Assembly (NCBI RefSeq): GCF_002099425.1
Contig: NW_018343964.1
Coordinates: 3,811,001 to 3,875,000 of the forward strand
DNA: 64,000 nucleotides
DNA from: Phascolarctos cinereus
Taxonomy: Eukaryota > Chordata > Mammalia > Diprotodontia > Phascolarctidae
Reading direction: 5' to 3'
The notes under the pieces were generated by a model. The model did not search any database. It was given only the letters and a program-made list of their open reading frames with translations, and was not told the origin of the DNA. Below are positions 46,800 to 59,715 of this stretch, one piece after another. Both the position numbers and the translations under genes were made by a program. Within the stretch, counting starts at the first letter, position 1. Each line of letters starts with the position of its first letter.

Positions 46800-47330
46800 A
46801 TCCTCCCCGCCTACAGTTTCCCCTTACCTTTTTATTTCTATCCAAGTTTTGAAGATTTTTATAGCCTTCCAGATATGTTATTCCCTGTTTAGTCTATTCT
46901 TGTTAACCTAGACACCCTTCTATACCCCCCTTTATCCTATTCCCTCACTCTCTTATTTCTTTGTAAATTTAAGTCTTTTATTCCCTTCTAAATGTATATA
47001 TTGTTCTCTCTTTAACCCAAGTCTGATGTGAATAGGTTTCCCTCAAAAAATACCTCCCTTATCCTCTCTCCCATCCCTATCCCCTTAGCCTTTTATTTCT
47101 TTCTGAATTTAGAAGACTTTTATTCCCTTCTAGATATATATACATGTACATATATATGTATATATGTGTGTGTGTATATATATGTATGTATGTATGTATG
47201 TATATATGTATGTATTGTTCCCTCTTTACTCATTCCTGGTGAGAGTAGGGTTCCTCTGTGTCAGTTCTTCTTAGAGCTTCTGACTTTAAGCCCAGTATTC
47301 TTTCCCCTCTACTCTAGTTGATTTGGTACA
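46800..47330. repeat. About three imperfect ~140 bp tandem units with TATG tract
   Basis: The phrases 'cttttattcccttcta', 'tattgttctctcttta' and 'gaataggtttccctc' recur about 140 bp apart (46975-47045, then 47117-47255), with a more worn unit to the left (46850-46910). The last unit contains a (TATG)n microsatellite (47140-47215). It adjoins a LINE-1 fragment and may be part of its 5' region. Confidence 0.55.
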
Positions 47331-48354
47331 TCTGGTTCATTATGTAGAAATATACTAGTTATGTGACCAGAAAAACAAACCAAAACAGCCCCATGAAATT
47401 GTCTATGCAATAACAGGTCTAAGTCTTTACAATTCTCCACATTGTAACAGTTTGTGAGTCACCATTAGCCTCTTGGGTTCCTTAGATCCACACATTGGAT
47501 CTTGGATCTATATGTTTTTAGCTTGAGGTCCTTACAATTTTGCACAAGTATACTGGCATGGGCAAGTTTCAAAGGTGCATTCATAAGAGTTTTAAAAACT
47601 CACAAGGGGTCATGGTTTAGCTTTCACATGGAAATTATGTTATGATTTTGATAAAAAAAAAATTAGAATGTAAATGTACTTACTGTGTGCAGGGAAAGGA
47701 AAGGATGCAAATAGGAGAGAAGGGTTCTGGGAGTACCATTAATAACACTATGAGTCAAAGATGATTAATTATGACTAATGAATGAATAATTCTGTTTTGT
47801 AAAAAAAAATGGATGATGCTTAGTTCTCACTTAGAGTTTTTTTTAAATCATGTTTCATGCTTTAAGAAAATGTTAGCTGAGAGAACCAAAGTACGTCAGC
47901 CTTAGATTTACTGTAAACTTTCCAAGACGTACTTAGTTTTCTTGGCTACAGATTTCCACAGACTTAGTCAGGCTGAATCTCTCCTACCTAAGTAATGTGT
48001 TCTCCTGAGATGCTGAGTTCTTAGTGATGAACATATAGATGCTGTCATCATGAGCTAGTTTCTGGGGTTAGCAATATCAGTACGGGAAGACACTCAAGTT
48101 GCCCTAAGCATTACCAGAAGAGATTTGATGGGAGACCTGCACAGATTTAACTGTGATTGTTACTGCTTCTCTTGATATGAGGGCAGCACTTTGAATGAAC
48201 CCTATGGTTCTCCAGGTGGCTCTGGTGAAAATACAGCCCCATCTGTATTCACAAGGCATACCAAAAAGAGAATGAAAAATCAATTGACAAATAACCACTG
48301 AAGAGTAAATTGAGATGATTGATGCAAAATTTAGAGTTAGAATGGGATCTTAGA

Positions 48355-48590
48355 GATCATCTAGCCCAGAAGTGCTGAACCTGGAGTACACAGACTACCC
48401 CCTCCTCCAAAGCATGCATAAACTTGGACAGGGAAAGAATTACATCTTTATTTTCACTACTTCCTAACTGAAATTTAGCATTTCCTTCAATTACATTTTT
48501 AAAATCATTGTTCTGAGAAGGAGTTTTATAGGCTTTATCAGTTTGCCAATGGGGTCAACAAAAAAAGATTAAGTACTCCAGATCTAGTTC
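48355..48590. mobile_element. hAT-like non-autonomous DNA transposon
   Basis: Opens 'aagtgctgaacctggagtac' and closes 'gccaatggggtcaacaaaaa' with 'gattaagtactccag'. This recalls hAT-type MITEs that read 'caggggtccttgaacctc' to 'ggttaagaacccctg'. The ends are worn inverted repeats. I cannot name the subfamily. Confidence 0.5.
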
Positions 48591-48599
48591 CAAATCTGA

Positions 48600-49395
48600 G
48601 GCTGTGGATTCACTTACCTTGGCAGTATACTTTCCAGGGATGTACACATAGATGAGGTTGATGCACATATTGCCAGAGCTAGCTCAGTGTTTGAGAAGGA
48701 TCCAAAGGAAAGTGTGGGAGAGAAGAGGTATTAGGTTGCCTACCAAGTTGAAGGAATATAGAGCCTTTGCTGACCTCACACATGCCTGGGAAACCTGGAC
48801 AGTATACCAGTGCCATGCCAGGAAACTGAATTCCTTCTATTTGAATTGCCTCAAGAAGATTCTGAAGATCACCTGGCAAAATAAGGTACCAAACACTGAG
48901 GTCCTTTCTTGAGCTGAACTGCCAAGCATTCAAACTCTACTGCAGATAGCGCAACTCTGAGGGGCTGTCCACATTGTTTGAATGCCAAATGTACATTTGC
49001 CTAAAAGACTATTTTTTGGAGAACTCACACAAGGGCTCATATGGAGGTCTGAAGAAGTTATACAAGGACACTCTTCAAGGTCTCTCTGAAGGACCTTGGG
49101 ATTGACTGTGAGACATGGAAACACTGGCACAAGACCACCCAGCATGGCATGTCTGCATCAAAGAAGGCACTGTGTTCTATGAGCACAGCAGAATTTTATT
49201 AGCCCAAAAGAAATGTGAGATGTGCAAATTTAGAGCTGTCTCCACTCCAAATATTTGTGCTTGACCTATGGGACAGCCTTCTGAGCTTGTCAATACTGAT
49301 TTGATCAGCAACAATACCTGTGATCAGCCACACTGTACCCTGACCCCAACACAGTGATGTCATTTTGGTCATCTTCTGAGAATGAAGGAAAACAA
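48600..49395 (+). mobile_element. RTE-like LINE, C-terminal half and 3' tail
   Basis: Forward reading shows FTYLGSILSRDVHIDEVDA, then IRLPTKLKEYRAF and ETWTVYQCHARKLN, FYLNCLKKILKITWQNKVP. These are C-terminal blocks of a non-LTR reverse transcriptase seen in RTE-like elements, distinct from BovB. Frame changes and stops break it into pieces. The 3' end (tgatgtcattttggtcatcttctgag, continuing to aacaaccacca) is the same tail, in the other orientation, as that starting the element at 18834. Clade placement is my reading of motifs. Confidence 0.7.
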
Positions 49396-49689
49396 CCACC
49401 AAGTATCTGAAGTGAGATTTGAACTCAAGGCTTCTTGACTTTGTCTCTCCTTTCTCAAGGAGTTCCATATCTGGCCCACCATTTTTTCTCTACCTAAGTT
49501 GTTGCCCCATACTCACAGACATTAACTATATTGATGCCTTCTCAAATACTTTTGCTTCCTTTAAAGTGTCCTCCTTCCCCACCTTGCTTATTAGGTCTCT
49601 TTCCAGCCAGGCTTTAGTCTGCTTTATAGGAAAGTTTAAGAAGCCTGGCAGTATATTAACTTTGAGGCAAAAAACTCACCTTTTGGGGG

Positions 49690-51165
49690 AGGCAAAAGCT
49701 TCCATGACATTATCCATCTCATTCTCTGCTGTCCCCCTTTCCTTTTGCCTTCAATCTTTCCTAATATCAGGGTCTTTCCCAATGAGTCCTGTCTTCTCAT
49801 TATGGGGCCAAAGTATGTAAGCTTCAGCTTCAGTATTTGATCTTTAAGTGAATAGCTGAATTAATTTCTTTAAGTATTGACGGATTTGACTTTCTTGCTG
49901 TCAAAGGGACTCTCAAAAGTCTTCTGTAGCACTACAATTTGAAAGGGTCAAATCTGCAGTGCTCAGGTTTCATTATAGTCCCACTCTCACAGCTATACAT
50001 TGCTACTGGAAAAACCATAGCCTTGACTATACAGACCTTTGTCAGCAAGGTGATGTCTCTGATTTTTAGTATGCTGTCCAGATTTGCCATAGCTTCCATG
50101 GAGTTAAGTCTTTTTTTTTTTTTGGTCTAGGCAATGGGGTTAAGTGACTTGCCCAGGGTCACATAGTTAGTAAGTGTCAAGTGTTTGGTCTGAGGCCAGA
50201 GCTCTATCCACTGGGTCACCTAGCTGCCCCGGAACAAGAGTCTTTTAATTTCATGGCTATAGTCTCCATCTTCAGTGATCTTTGAGCCTAAGAATACAAA
50301 ACCTGACACTACTTCCATTTCTTTTCCCTCTATTTGCCAGGAAGTTAGGGGACCACTTGCCAAGATCTTAATTTTTTTTATGTTAAGCTTCAAGCCAGCT
50401 TTTACACTCTCCTCTTTCACCCTCATTGAGAGGCTTCTTAATTCCTCTTCACTTTCTACTAACAGAATAGTATTATTGCATATCTCAGACTGTTGATATT
50501 TCTCCCAACAACCCTAATTCCAGTTTTTGATTCATCCAGCCTGACATTTAGCTTGATGTTCTCTGCATATAAGTTAAAAAAAATAAGGTGACAACTTACA
50601 GCCTTGTTGCCCTCCTTTTGCAATCTTAAATCATTCAGTTGTTCCATGCTCGGTTCTAACTGTTGCTTCTTGGCCTGCATATAGATTCCTCAGGAGACAA
50701 GTAAGATGATCTGGTACTCCCAACTCTTTGAGGACTTGCCACACTTTGTTGTGATCCACACAGTCAAAGGCTTTAGTGTGGTCAATGAAGCAGAAGTAGA
50801 TGTATTTTTCTGGAACTCCTTTGCTTTCTCCATAATCCAGCAAATGTTGCCTATTTGGTCTCTAGTTCATCTGCTTCTTTGAAAACAAGCCTGCTTTTCT
50901 GGTAATTCACATATTGCTGAAGGCTAGCTTGCAGAATCTTCAGCATAATCTTGATGGAGTATGAAATGAGCACAATTTTTTGCTAATTTGAACATTCCTT
51001 TGCATTGCCCTTCTTTCGGACTGAGATGGAAATTGTTCTTTTCCAATCCATTGGCCGCTGTGGAGTTTTCTAAGTTTGCGGGTATATTGAGTGCAGCACT
51101 TTAACAGCATCATCTTTTAGGATCTTAAATAGCTCAGCTGGAAAAACCCTCATTGCTATGCCTTA
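49690..51165 (-). mobile_element. BovB (RTE-clade) LINE fragment
   Basis: Reverse-strand reading gives RTE/BovB reverse-transcriptase blocks in order: YIYFCFIDHTKAFDCVDHNK, ELGVPDHLTCLLRNLYAGQE, ATVRTEHGTTE, then GRNINSLRYA, MRVKEESVKAGLKLNIKK, GSKITEDGDYSHEIKRLL and SLKSRDITL. These match ruminant BovB almost phrase for phrase. At the YADD catalytic site the two aspartates are lost to a one-base deletion and a substitution, so it is dead. A SINE sits inside it at about 50110-50232. Both ends of the full element are missing. Confidence 0.9.
50110..50232 (-). mobile_element. Short poly-A SINE inserted in the BovB LINE
   Basis: Reverse-strand marsupial SINE: poly-T, 'ggcaatggggttaagtgact', 'cccagggtcacatag', ending 'cacctagctgcccc'. 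It is flanked by an imperfect repeat of the BovB text (ggagttaagtctttt to the left, ggaacaagagtctttt to the right), as expected of a target-site duplication. Part of its middle is missing. Confidence 0.85.
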
Positions 51166-52110
51166 ATTAGGGTTCTGTTCATTACAGTAGTGTGGTGGAA
51201 AGATCCACTGAGCCAGTCTGGAGCTGGGTGTCACATGATCTCTCTAGGCTCAGTTTCCTTTTTTTGTGAAATGAATGGATTGGGGAGAATTACTAAAGTT
51301 TCTTCCAGCTCTAATTACTATGGTTTCTGTGTACTAAGTTGTAGATTCATATGCAATTACTCCTCCTCTTTCCCCACATCTGTTCCCTTTTACTTCCTAG
51401 GGTTGCTGTATTGTCCCCAGGGGGGAAAAAATGTAATTAGAAATCTGCATGGGTTTGCTGATGATTGTCCATTGCTCTAGGTTTTTTGAATACAGGAGAT
51501 ATCTAAATGTAGGGAATTATTCCAAACTGCATATCTTTCACAGAATTTATTTTTTTTTCTCGGAAACTAGCATTCATTAGCACAAAAATAAATAAAGCAT
51601 TTTTATCCCTATTGAAATAAAATACAAGTGGCAGCAGAAACACTCTAATGACCAAAATCTGAGTCAAACTGGTTGCCCAATTTTACAATTATTGTTACAG
51701 TTTTGTATGCTGTTTGGTACAGGTGTTTGTAATTGTACTAAGTTGTATTCATAAAATGAGGTGGAATGGGGGTGGAGGTCGTTGAGAGCCATTGATCAGA
51801 ATATACTTGGCTCATTGTGAGCGCTTAGTAAATGCTTGTTGATGTGGCCTGACCATTTCTGTCATAAATATGTCTTAGGAACAAAAATACCAATTAAAGA
51901 TTTCAGGCTGACTTCCAGGTCATGTGACCAACAAACAGAAGACAAGAAAATTTCTCTAGTCCCCACTAACTCTCAAAAATTCCCCCAAACTTCAGAAGAA
52001 TAGCAATATACTAGAAGAAAAGCAATCATAGCTCTCTGTAGACCAACACAACAAGAAGCTGAACAAGATAGCCGTATACATTAACAGCAGAAAACCCTAA
52101 TGTGGCGGGG

Positions 52111-52231
52111 CTGGGGTGGTGGTGGGGAAACCTGTGGCCTTGAGGCCACATGTGGCCCTCTAGGTCCTCAAGTGGGCCCTTTGACTGAATTAAAACTTCG
52201 CAGAACAAATCTCTCAGGTTCCTCACCCCTG
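52111..52231. mobile_element. Compact hAT-like MITE with inverted ends
   Basis: Left end '(g)gtggtggggaaacc' and right end 'ggttcctcacccctg' are inverted copies of each other (canonical caggggtggggaacc). Inside, 'ggccttgaggccacatgtgg' is itself palindromic. No coding. Confidence 0.65.
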
Positions 52232-52999
52232 AACTAATCCCTAATTCATTCACTCACCCTCTGTACCAGTCCCCAAATTCTGACAAGCATACACAAATAG
52301 CTATTTTCTTGCCAATTCTTCAGTATCTGCTAGCATACCTTGCCCCTTCCCTGAACCCATCATTCTATGGTAACGAGCAGCAGACCTTAACTCTTCCCAC
52401 ACACTTGTAGAGGGGGAAAGTACAGTAAAAATGTTCTGTCTGGAGGAAGGGCAGTGCTTTCTGCCTAGGGGCAACAGTACTTAGCTAGAAGTAGGTTGGG
52501 ATGCCAGCATATTTGGTGTGGCTGCACTAAACCTTAAGGAAAGGGGATTAGCATTCAACTGAGACAAGTCCTGTTCCCTTAGAAGCTTCTTGGAGCCTGC
52601 TCCTTGGACTGGGACTAGTGAAAAGTAAATTCCCGCACATGCAGAGGCTAAGGCAGCTTTAAGGTCCTCATGAGCTATAGGAGAACATAAAGAAAAAAGG
52701 AAACTGCTTAAGATCTCAAGAGGAACAAAATTAAGTTAAAAACCTAGAGAACAAGCAGATACATCATCTGGGAAGACATTAAAATGGAAGGAAATATGGC
52801 TAACAAGACATCTAAATGACTACAAATGGCTCTAAATAAATATGGAAAGACAAAGGAAATACAAGGTAATGTCATGGGATCATTACTTTGGAGCTGGAAG
52901 GGACTTCAAAGGCCATATAAATGAATGCCCTCATTTTATAGGTAAGAAAACTAGGGCCAAAAGTGTTAAATGACTTGTCAAAGGTCACTTGGTATACTT

Positions 53000-54245
53000 G
53001 AGAAACAGCAAGAAGGCCAGTCTGAATAGATGTTAGAGACCATGAGGGGAAGTGATACTTGGAAAAGGTATAAGCTTGGAAAAGTAGTCTAGACCCAAGT
53101 TGGGAAGTGTGTTAAATGGCAAACATAGGAGACTGTATTTGATCTTAGAGACAATAGAGAGCTAATAGAACTTGAAAAAAAATTTTTTTTGAGATCTTTT
53201 ATCTTTTGTCTTTACATCGCCTTCATTTGTAAATGTTTCCTCTCCTTCCTAAGCCTTCCCTTATAATAAAGAATTTTAAAAAAAGAGGTAAAAAACAGTT
53301 CAACAAAATGAACCAACCCTTTGACTATGTCTGAGAGTATATATGATATTCCATACCTATAGCCTTGTACCTCTGCAAAGAAGGGAAGCTGTGTTTTCTC
53401 ATCTCTTATCAGAACTAACCTTATTATTATAATTAGGTGTAGGCTTCAATTTCATTTTTTGTTCTTTCCATCTACCTTGCTGCTAGTTCATTTCTCCCTT
53501 TTGTAGGAAGCCTTTCCTCTTAATTCCAGTGTTTTCCCTCCAATGATTATTTACAATTTATCCTGTATATAGTCCTTTTTGTATATAGGTTGTTTTTTTT
53601 TTTTTGCATATTGTCTCTCCCAATAGATTGTGGAAGGACTATCTTTTACCTTTTTATTCCTAGTGTTTAATACAGTATCTGGCACATAGGTAGGTAATAA
53701 ATATTTATTGACTTACCAAGAGACTTCATTACCTTATGTTAATTTTGTATATATCTTGCAAATACCTATAGGTATATACAGTGTCTCTCCCAGCTAGACT
53801 CTAAGTTCTTCAAGGGCAAAGACTTTTTTTTTTAACATTTGTTTCTGTATCTCTAGTATCTAACACAATTCTAGGAAGTTAATAGATGTTTGTTGCCTGT
53901 GGCTTCATTAATTGACATTTGAACATGAATCCAATTTGCTTTCCAGAATGGTTGGACCAATTGATCACTTCACCAATCACGTATTACTACTAGAACTTAT
54001 TGAGCAGAGGGGTGACATGGTCACACCTAAGCTTTAGGAATATCACTATATAGGCACCTGTGTGAAAAACAGATTAGAGAAGGGAAAGCCTTGAGAAAAG
54101 GCCAAATAGGACAATATAGCAGCAGTTCAGGCAAGAAGGGATGATGGTCTTAACTAGGACAGTGGCTGTATGAGTGGAGTGAAGATTGGATGTGTGAGAT
54201 ATTGTAAAGGTAGAATTGACCAGTCTTGGAAACAGAAAGGATATG
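53000..54245 (-). mobile_element. L2 LINE split by other repeats
   Basis: Left part 53000-53165 ('tggaaaagtagtctagaccc', 'agactgtatttgatcttaga') and right part 53995-54245 ('gagcagaggggtgacatggt', 'taggaatatcactatatagg') are two halves of one reversed L2. About 830 bp of insert lies between them, containing two forward L2 tails (53490-53720 and 53720-53900) and LINE-1-like text. Confidence 0.75.
53490..53905 (+). mobile_element. Two tandem L2 LINE 3' tails
   Basis: First tail: 'aggaagcctttcctcttaat', 'tggcacataggtaggtaata', 'atttattgactta'. Second: 'tgtctctcccagctagactc', 'ttcaagggcaaagac', ending near 'gatgtttgttgcctg'. Confidence 0.75.
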
Positions 54246-54879
54246 TGGAGTGATTGCTTTCTCTTTCCTTTCCTTCAGAATAAACCAAACATGATTTCCA
54301 ATGCTCATGTTCAATCAAAGCCCTGTGAAAAGTTGACAATGATTTCAGAAAAGTTAGGCTTAATGAACAGTTGCCGAATGCCAACTATGGTTGACCACAT
54401 TATACCAACTGCTGGTAGGGAGCAGAGGGACATACATGAACTGAGATATAATCTGTGGCCTCAAATAGCTTTGTAGGGGATTTTATCATAGTGAGTGATA
54501 GACTTTATTGAACTATTTTTGTTTTGTTTTAAAGAAGCAGCAGTAAAATTTTATTAACAATGTATAAATAACAGATTTTAAAAGATCACTATAAATTGAG
54601 TGGTAAAGAAACATTTCGGGGACAAAAGTAAAATCTACTAATGTGAATAAAAAAAATTGCCTAACCTTGCAAATCACTTATCCTTTGAGCAATTTCAAGA
54701 GTATAGAAGTACCTTCAAAACAGTGTATTTGTTTAATGTTTGTTGAATTGACTGAAATGTATAATACATTTTAGTAAGCACTTAGCACTCACTCATTGTC
54801 TTTTGTTAGTCTGTGACTAATAAAAATGAAAAATTACTGAATGATGTTGACAGATTTTTTATCCTTTTGTGGCAGGGTT

Positions 54880-55150
54880 TCTTAACCTTTTCTGTGTCGT
54901 GGACCCATTTGGTATTCTAGTGAAATCTAGGTACCCTCCTTAGAATTTTATTTTTTGGTGAGGCAATAGGGGTTAAGTGACTTGCCCAGGGTCACACAGC
55001 TAGTGAGTGTCAGATGTCTGAGGCTGGATTTGAACTCAGATCCTCCTGAATCCAAGGCTGGAGCTCTGTCCACTGCACCACCTAGCTGCCTCTTAGAATT
55101 TTTCAAAATGCATTTTTAAAAGTGTGCTAGGTTAGAGATTACATAAATAA
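54880..55150. mobile_element. hAT-like DNA transposon split by a SINE
   Basis: Left end 'gcagggtttcttaacctttt' with 'gtgtcgtggacccatttggt' matches the hAT-type end 'caggggttcttaacc'. A SINE breaks it at about 54955-55090, flanked by 'cttagaatttt' on both sides (11 bp target-site duplication). After that 'caaaatgcatttttaaaa' continues. The right terminal repeat is missing. Confidence 0.65.
54955..55091 (-). mobile_element. Short poly-A SINE in the hAT-like element
   Basis: Reverse SINE: 'ggtgaggcaataggggttaa', 'gcccagggtcacacagctag', ending 'ccacctagctgcctc'. Both sides carry 'cttagaatttt'. Confidence 0.9.
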
Positions 55151-56640
55151 CTGAATATCCAAAAAAAGAAATTGAATCAGCTGTAAATCAACTCCCAAAG
55201 AAAAAACTCCTAGACCACATGGATTCACAAGTGAATTCTATCATTCAAAGAATAATTATTTCCAATATTACATAAACTGTTTGCAAAATTAGGAAAATAA
55301 GGGTCCCTTCTAAACTTTTTCTATGGTTGATATTTAAACCAGGCAGACAAAGCAGAAAAAGAAGCTATATACCAATATCCCCAATACAAAAACATTAAAT
55401 AAAATATCAGCAAATATTCTATAACAACATTAAGACCATATCCTATAATCAATTATATCGTATGCCAGGTTGGTTCTATGTGGATGTATGACATAAAGGG
55501 TGAACACTATAAAGAAATTATAGGAATATGGGGAAAAAATTGCTTTTAAGATCTATGGATAGGGAAAGAATTCACAACCTATCAATGAACAGAGAGGATC
55601 GTAAATAACATAATGGACAATTTTGATCACATGAAATTAGAAAGGTTGCACAAACAAAATCAATGCATTTAAAATTAGAAAGGAAAGAGATAACTTTGAA
55701 AAAAAATCTTTTCAGCAAGTTTCTCTGATAAAAGCTTTATTTCCAATATATATATAAAGAACTGAATAAAATTTATGAGAACGAGGGCTATTCCCCAGTA
55801 GAGAAATAACCAAAGAATATTAACAGGTGGTTTTCAAAGAAATAAATCCAAGGATCTGTAAATATATTTTAAAATGCTTCAAATCTGTTAAATAAATGTA
55901 AATTAAACCAATCTCACACCCCATCAGATTGTTAAATACCAAAAAAAAAAAAAGGAAAATGATAGTGACAGTGACAGAGGGACTACAGAAAAACAAAAAC
56001 AAAAACAAAAACAGGCACACTAATGTACTGTTAGTGGAGATATGAATTTGTCCAGTCACTCAGGAAAGTAATTTGTAACTATGTCCCAAAAGTTACTAAA
56101 CTGTGCCTATTCTTTGACCCAGAAATACTATTGCTAGGCCTATATCCAAAAGAGATGAAAGAAAGCTGAAAAGGATCTTTTTATAGTAGTTAAAGAAACA
56201 GAAAAAACCTGGAATCCAAAGAGGTATGCATCTATTGGGGAATAACTAAACAAAGTATGATATGGTCATGTAATGGACTACTATTGAGCCATAAAAAATG
56301 ATGAAATAGTTTCAGTGAAACCTGTATGAATTGAAGCAAAATGAAGTAAATAGAACCAAGAAAAAAATTTCTGCAATAACATCATGAAGAAAAAGCTACT
56401 TTAAAAGACTTGAGAAATCTGATAAATTAAAATGATTAACTGATTCTTGAGTTCTGATAATGAATACGCTACCTACCTCTTGACAAAGAGGTGATGGACT
56501 CACGATAAATATACATTTTTGGACACTGCTAATGTGGGAATTTGTTTTGATCGACTATGCATATTTGTTTAAAAAGTTTTTTCTTTTTTTCATTTTTTCT
56601 ATTGGGGGAATGATTTGAAGGGCAACGAATAGGGATAGGA
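55110..56640 (+). mobile_element. LINE-1, 5'-truncated, ORF2 remnants to 3' end
   Basis: A-rich forward text. It includes 'ctcccaaagaaaaaactcct' (the block before the polymerase), MDNFDHMKLERLHKQNQ (the C-terminal WDLIKLKSF-like region) and a worn 'SIGEWLNK'-like block near 56230. The 3'UTR phrase 'gaggtgatggactcacgat' leads to 'cgactatgcatatttgttt'. Much of the polymerase is missing and the frame is broken throughout. Confidence 0.75.
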
Positions 56641-57911
56641 TAGCAAAAAACAAGTTTATTACATAAAGAAAACAGAGTTATTGAAGAATCTTAAAATATA
56701 AAGAACATAGCAGGAGGAAGCCCCAAAAGAAGCTTAGACAAGAACAGTTTTGAAAACTACAGGTTGAACTTAGATAAGAAAAGCAACCTGTATATAATAA
56801 AGATTTACAGTTTTCGTGTACAATCTTTTTCTCCTCTGTTCTACTGTATATGGGAAATTCCTATTTTATTTGGTGTTTGTTAAGTTCAGAATACAAAAAA
56901 AATTACCAAAAATAAAAGAAAATATGTATCCCATCCCCTTGGATGTGATAGACAGTCTTGTGCTTCCCATTGCTTATGCTGAGGGAGATTGACTCTTCAG
57001 TGGCTGAGAGGGTGCTGTACCATGTGTACCTTCACAAGGCATTTAGTTCAGTTGAATGGGGATACATGCGAAGAGATGGTGAGAGGAGAGGAGCAGACAG
57101 ACTGGACTGGATCCCTCAATACCATGGATGGATATGGGAGACAGCTCCATTAAGTTCTTTTACTTCCAAGGACTGGCAACTACACAGACTGCAGAGAGAA
57201 TACCTATTCTGAGCAAGATTGTTCTCTCTATCCTAGTTGAACTGATGTTTTTTGCTTGCCCCCATGCTCATTTAGTTTTGTGTATTGTTTTGTATATCCC
57301 AAACTGAAAAAACTTTTCAGATCTCTATTTTGCTGTTTTGCTTGGATAATGAGGTTTATATTCTCTTTAAAAAAACATTAATAATGACTGGCAAAATATA
57401 ATTTTCAATTCTCTAGAATACTTGTGTCATATAGATTCAGAATTGCAGAGTTAATTTTCGTTATCCTTGATCTCCATTACAACTAAAGACATTTTACTTT
57501 CTACAGGAGTCATGACATTAACCACATAATTGCCCAGATTCATCAGTGATGGTCATGATTCTGGAGGTGAGGGGAACCAGCTAAGAAAAACATTGGGTGC
57601 TTGCAATACTTGATTAGTCTGTTAATCAGGTCGAGATTGATTGGTGGGTCTGTTAGTCTCTATAGAAGGAAAAACAATGACTAATCATCACCCATAGGTG
57701 GAATATAAGCAAAATGTAATGCAGCTTGTTAGGTGCACATAATAACAGATGCCCAAATCTATTGTTTGTGAACATAATGCTTCAACATTGATAAGATGCT
57801 TCCCTTTTTTGTGAGTTAGGGTTTAAATTCAATCATCATCATAAATAGTATTGAGAAAATGGAGCATGTCTAAGTCATTGTGTTAATTTACAGACGTGGT
57901 TTTTACTTTAG

Positions 57912-58025
<114 letters not shown>

Positions 58026-58384
58026 TAACATTCCTAGAAATAAATATGGGCTTTAATGTCTATATCCAAAAATGAATGTTTTACACATTTTTTCTATAGA
58101 TTAATTTAATTAATTAAATTTAATTATTTTAAATATTGGAAGAAGGGGATACGCTCATGTATAGAATCAACTTCAATTGTTGAAGAGATAGGCTTAATGT
58201 AATTACTTCATAAAGAACACTTGCAGGAGAATCATAGAATCACATAATTAAGAGACCTCAGCAGTCATGAAGTCCAACCTACCCTGCCTGAAACTTTAGT
58301 ATTCCCCATGAGAACCTAACAAATGATCATCTAGCCTTCATTTGAAGGCCTCTCTCCAAACTCACAACTTCATGAGGAGGTCAT

Positions 58385-58575
58385 TTAACTCCTGTTTGCC
58401 TCAGTTTTGCCATCTGTAAAATGGTGATAACAATAGTACCTACCCCCCAAGGTTGTTTGAGATTGAGTGAGGTAATAATTGCAAAATGCTTAGCTAAGTG
58501 CCTGGCACATAGTAAACAATATATACATATTAACTATTATGATAATTATGATGAAGATGATATTCCACTTTTAGA
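58385..58575 (+). mobile_element. MIR-type SINE with L2-like tail
   Basis: 'ctgtttgcctcagttttgcc', 'atctgtaaaatggtgataac' and 'agtgcctggcacatagtaaa'. It follows another worn repeat (58225-58380, 'atcatagaatcacataatta'). Confidence 0.75.
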
Positions 58576-59124
58576 GAATTCTGTCAAATTCCATCTCTTC
58601 ATTTCGAACTAAAATCTACTTCCCTATAATTTTTACCTATTGCTTCTCATTCTGCCCAATGAAGGAGAGAAGGCCATGATATTCAGGTTTTCCTAAAGAA
58701 AAATGTGAGATCTTTAATAATAATCACAAACTAAGACTTTAGTAATATCTCACTACCTTGGGCTCCAGTGGTGAATCAAGCAATGCTTTTTTACAAAATA
58801 TTTTATAATTAAACTTTTAAAATTATTTAATTCAGGCTGACAATGCAGCCACAATTAGTCTGAACTGGTGAGGTTTCTGAATGGATCGAATCTTGAAGGA
58901 CATTCTAGCTCATAGGAACATAGAGTTAGATGATCTAATCCCAAACCTTCATTATATAGTAAGAAAATTGAGGCTCAGAAAGGCTTATTGACATGCCCAG
59001 TGTGACACATCTACTTATTGACAGAGCTAGCCCCAGAACCTCTCACTCATTCCAATGCTTCTCTACAATATATTGGTCCTCTGGGAACATTGTACCAGGG
59101 CATTCACTCTGTATTCATGGGTAA

Positions 59125-59385
59125 GAATGATGTCACATGTTTAGCCATTTCAGTCATGTCTTCCTGGCCCCATTTGAGGTTTTCTTGGCAAATATACTGG
59201 AGTGGTTTGCCATTTCCTTCTCCAGCTTATTTTACAGATGAGGAAACTAAGGCAAAGAGGGTTAAGTGATTTGCCCAGGGTCACACAGCTAATAAGTGTC
59301 TGAGGCCAGATTTGAACTAAGGAAAATGAGTCTTCCTGACTTCAGGCCTGGCACTCTATCCATTATACCACCCAGCTGCCCTGTG
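59125..59385 (-). mobile_element. Long-tailed SINE
   Basis: Reverse copy: 'gaggttttcttggcaaatat', 'ttgcccagggtcacacagct', ending 'ccacccagctgccc'. Confidence 0.95.
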
Positions 59386-59584
59386 ATGTCACATATTACT
59401 AACTCAGAAGAAGTCAGTCACCCAACTAGCATTTATTATGCTCCTACTATGTCCAGGCACTGTGCTTCATGCATACCTGAGCTTTTTCTTCCATCTGAGC
59501 ATATTTGTTCTGATAATATCACCAGTGCACATTTAGATGTGGGAAAGACTAAATGTGGAACAGACAACATCATATTTGGAGATC

Positions 59585-59715
59585 CAAGTTCCAACAGGAA
59601 AATGCAAGTTCCTTAAAGGCAGGGACTGTTTTACATCTTTTCTTTGAATTGGTAGCACCTAGCACAGTGCCTTGCAAATAGTAGGTGATTAATAATCTTC
59701 TGTTGGATTGGGTTA
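59585..59715 (+). mobile_element. L2 LINE 3' end
   Basis: Forward tail: 'gcaagttccttaaaggcagg', 'ctagcacagtgccttgcaaa', 'tcttctgttggattgg'. Confidence 0.8.

Noticed and set aside
56958-57212. 84-codon open frame with an ATG-like start
   Set aside because: No recognised family, no splice context, no supporting codon pattern; likely chance within the intron.
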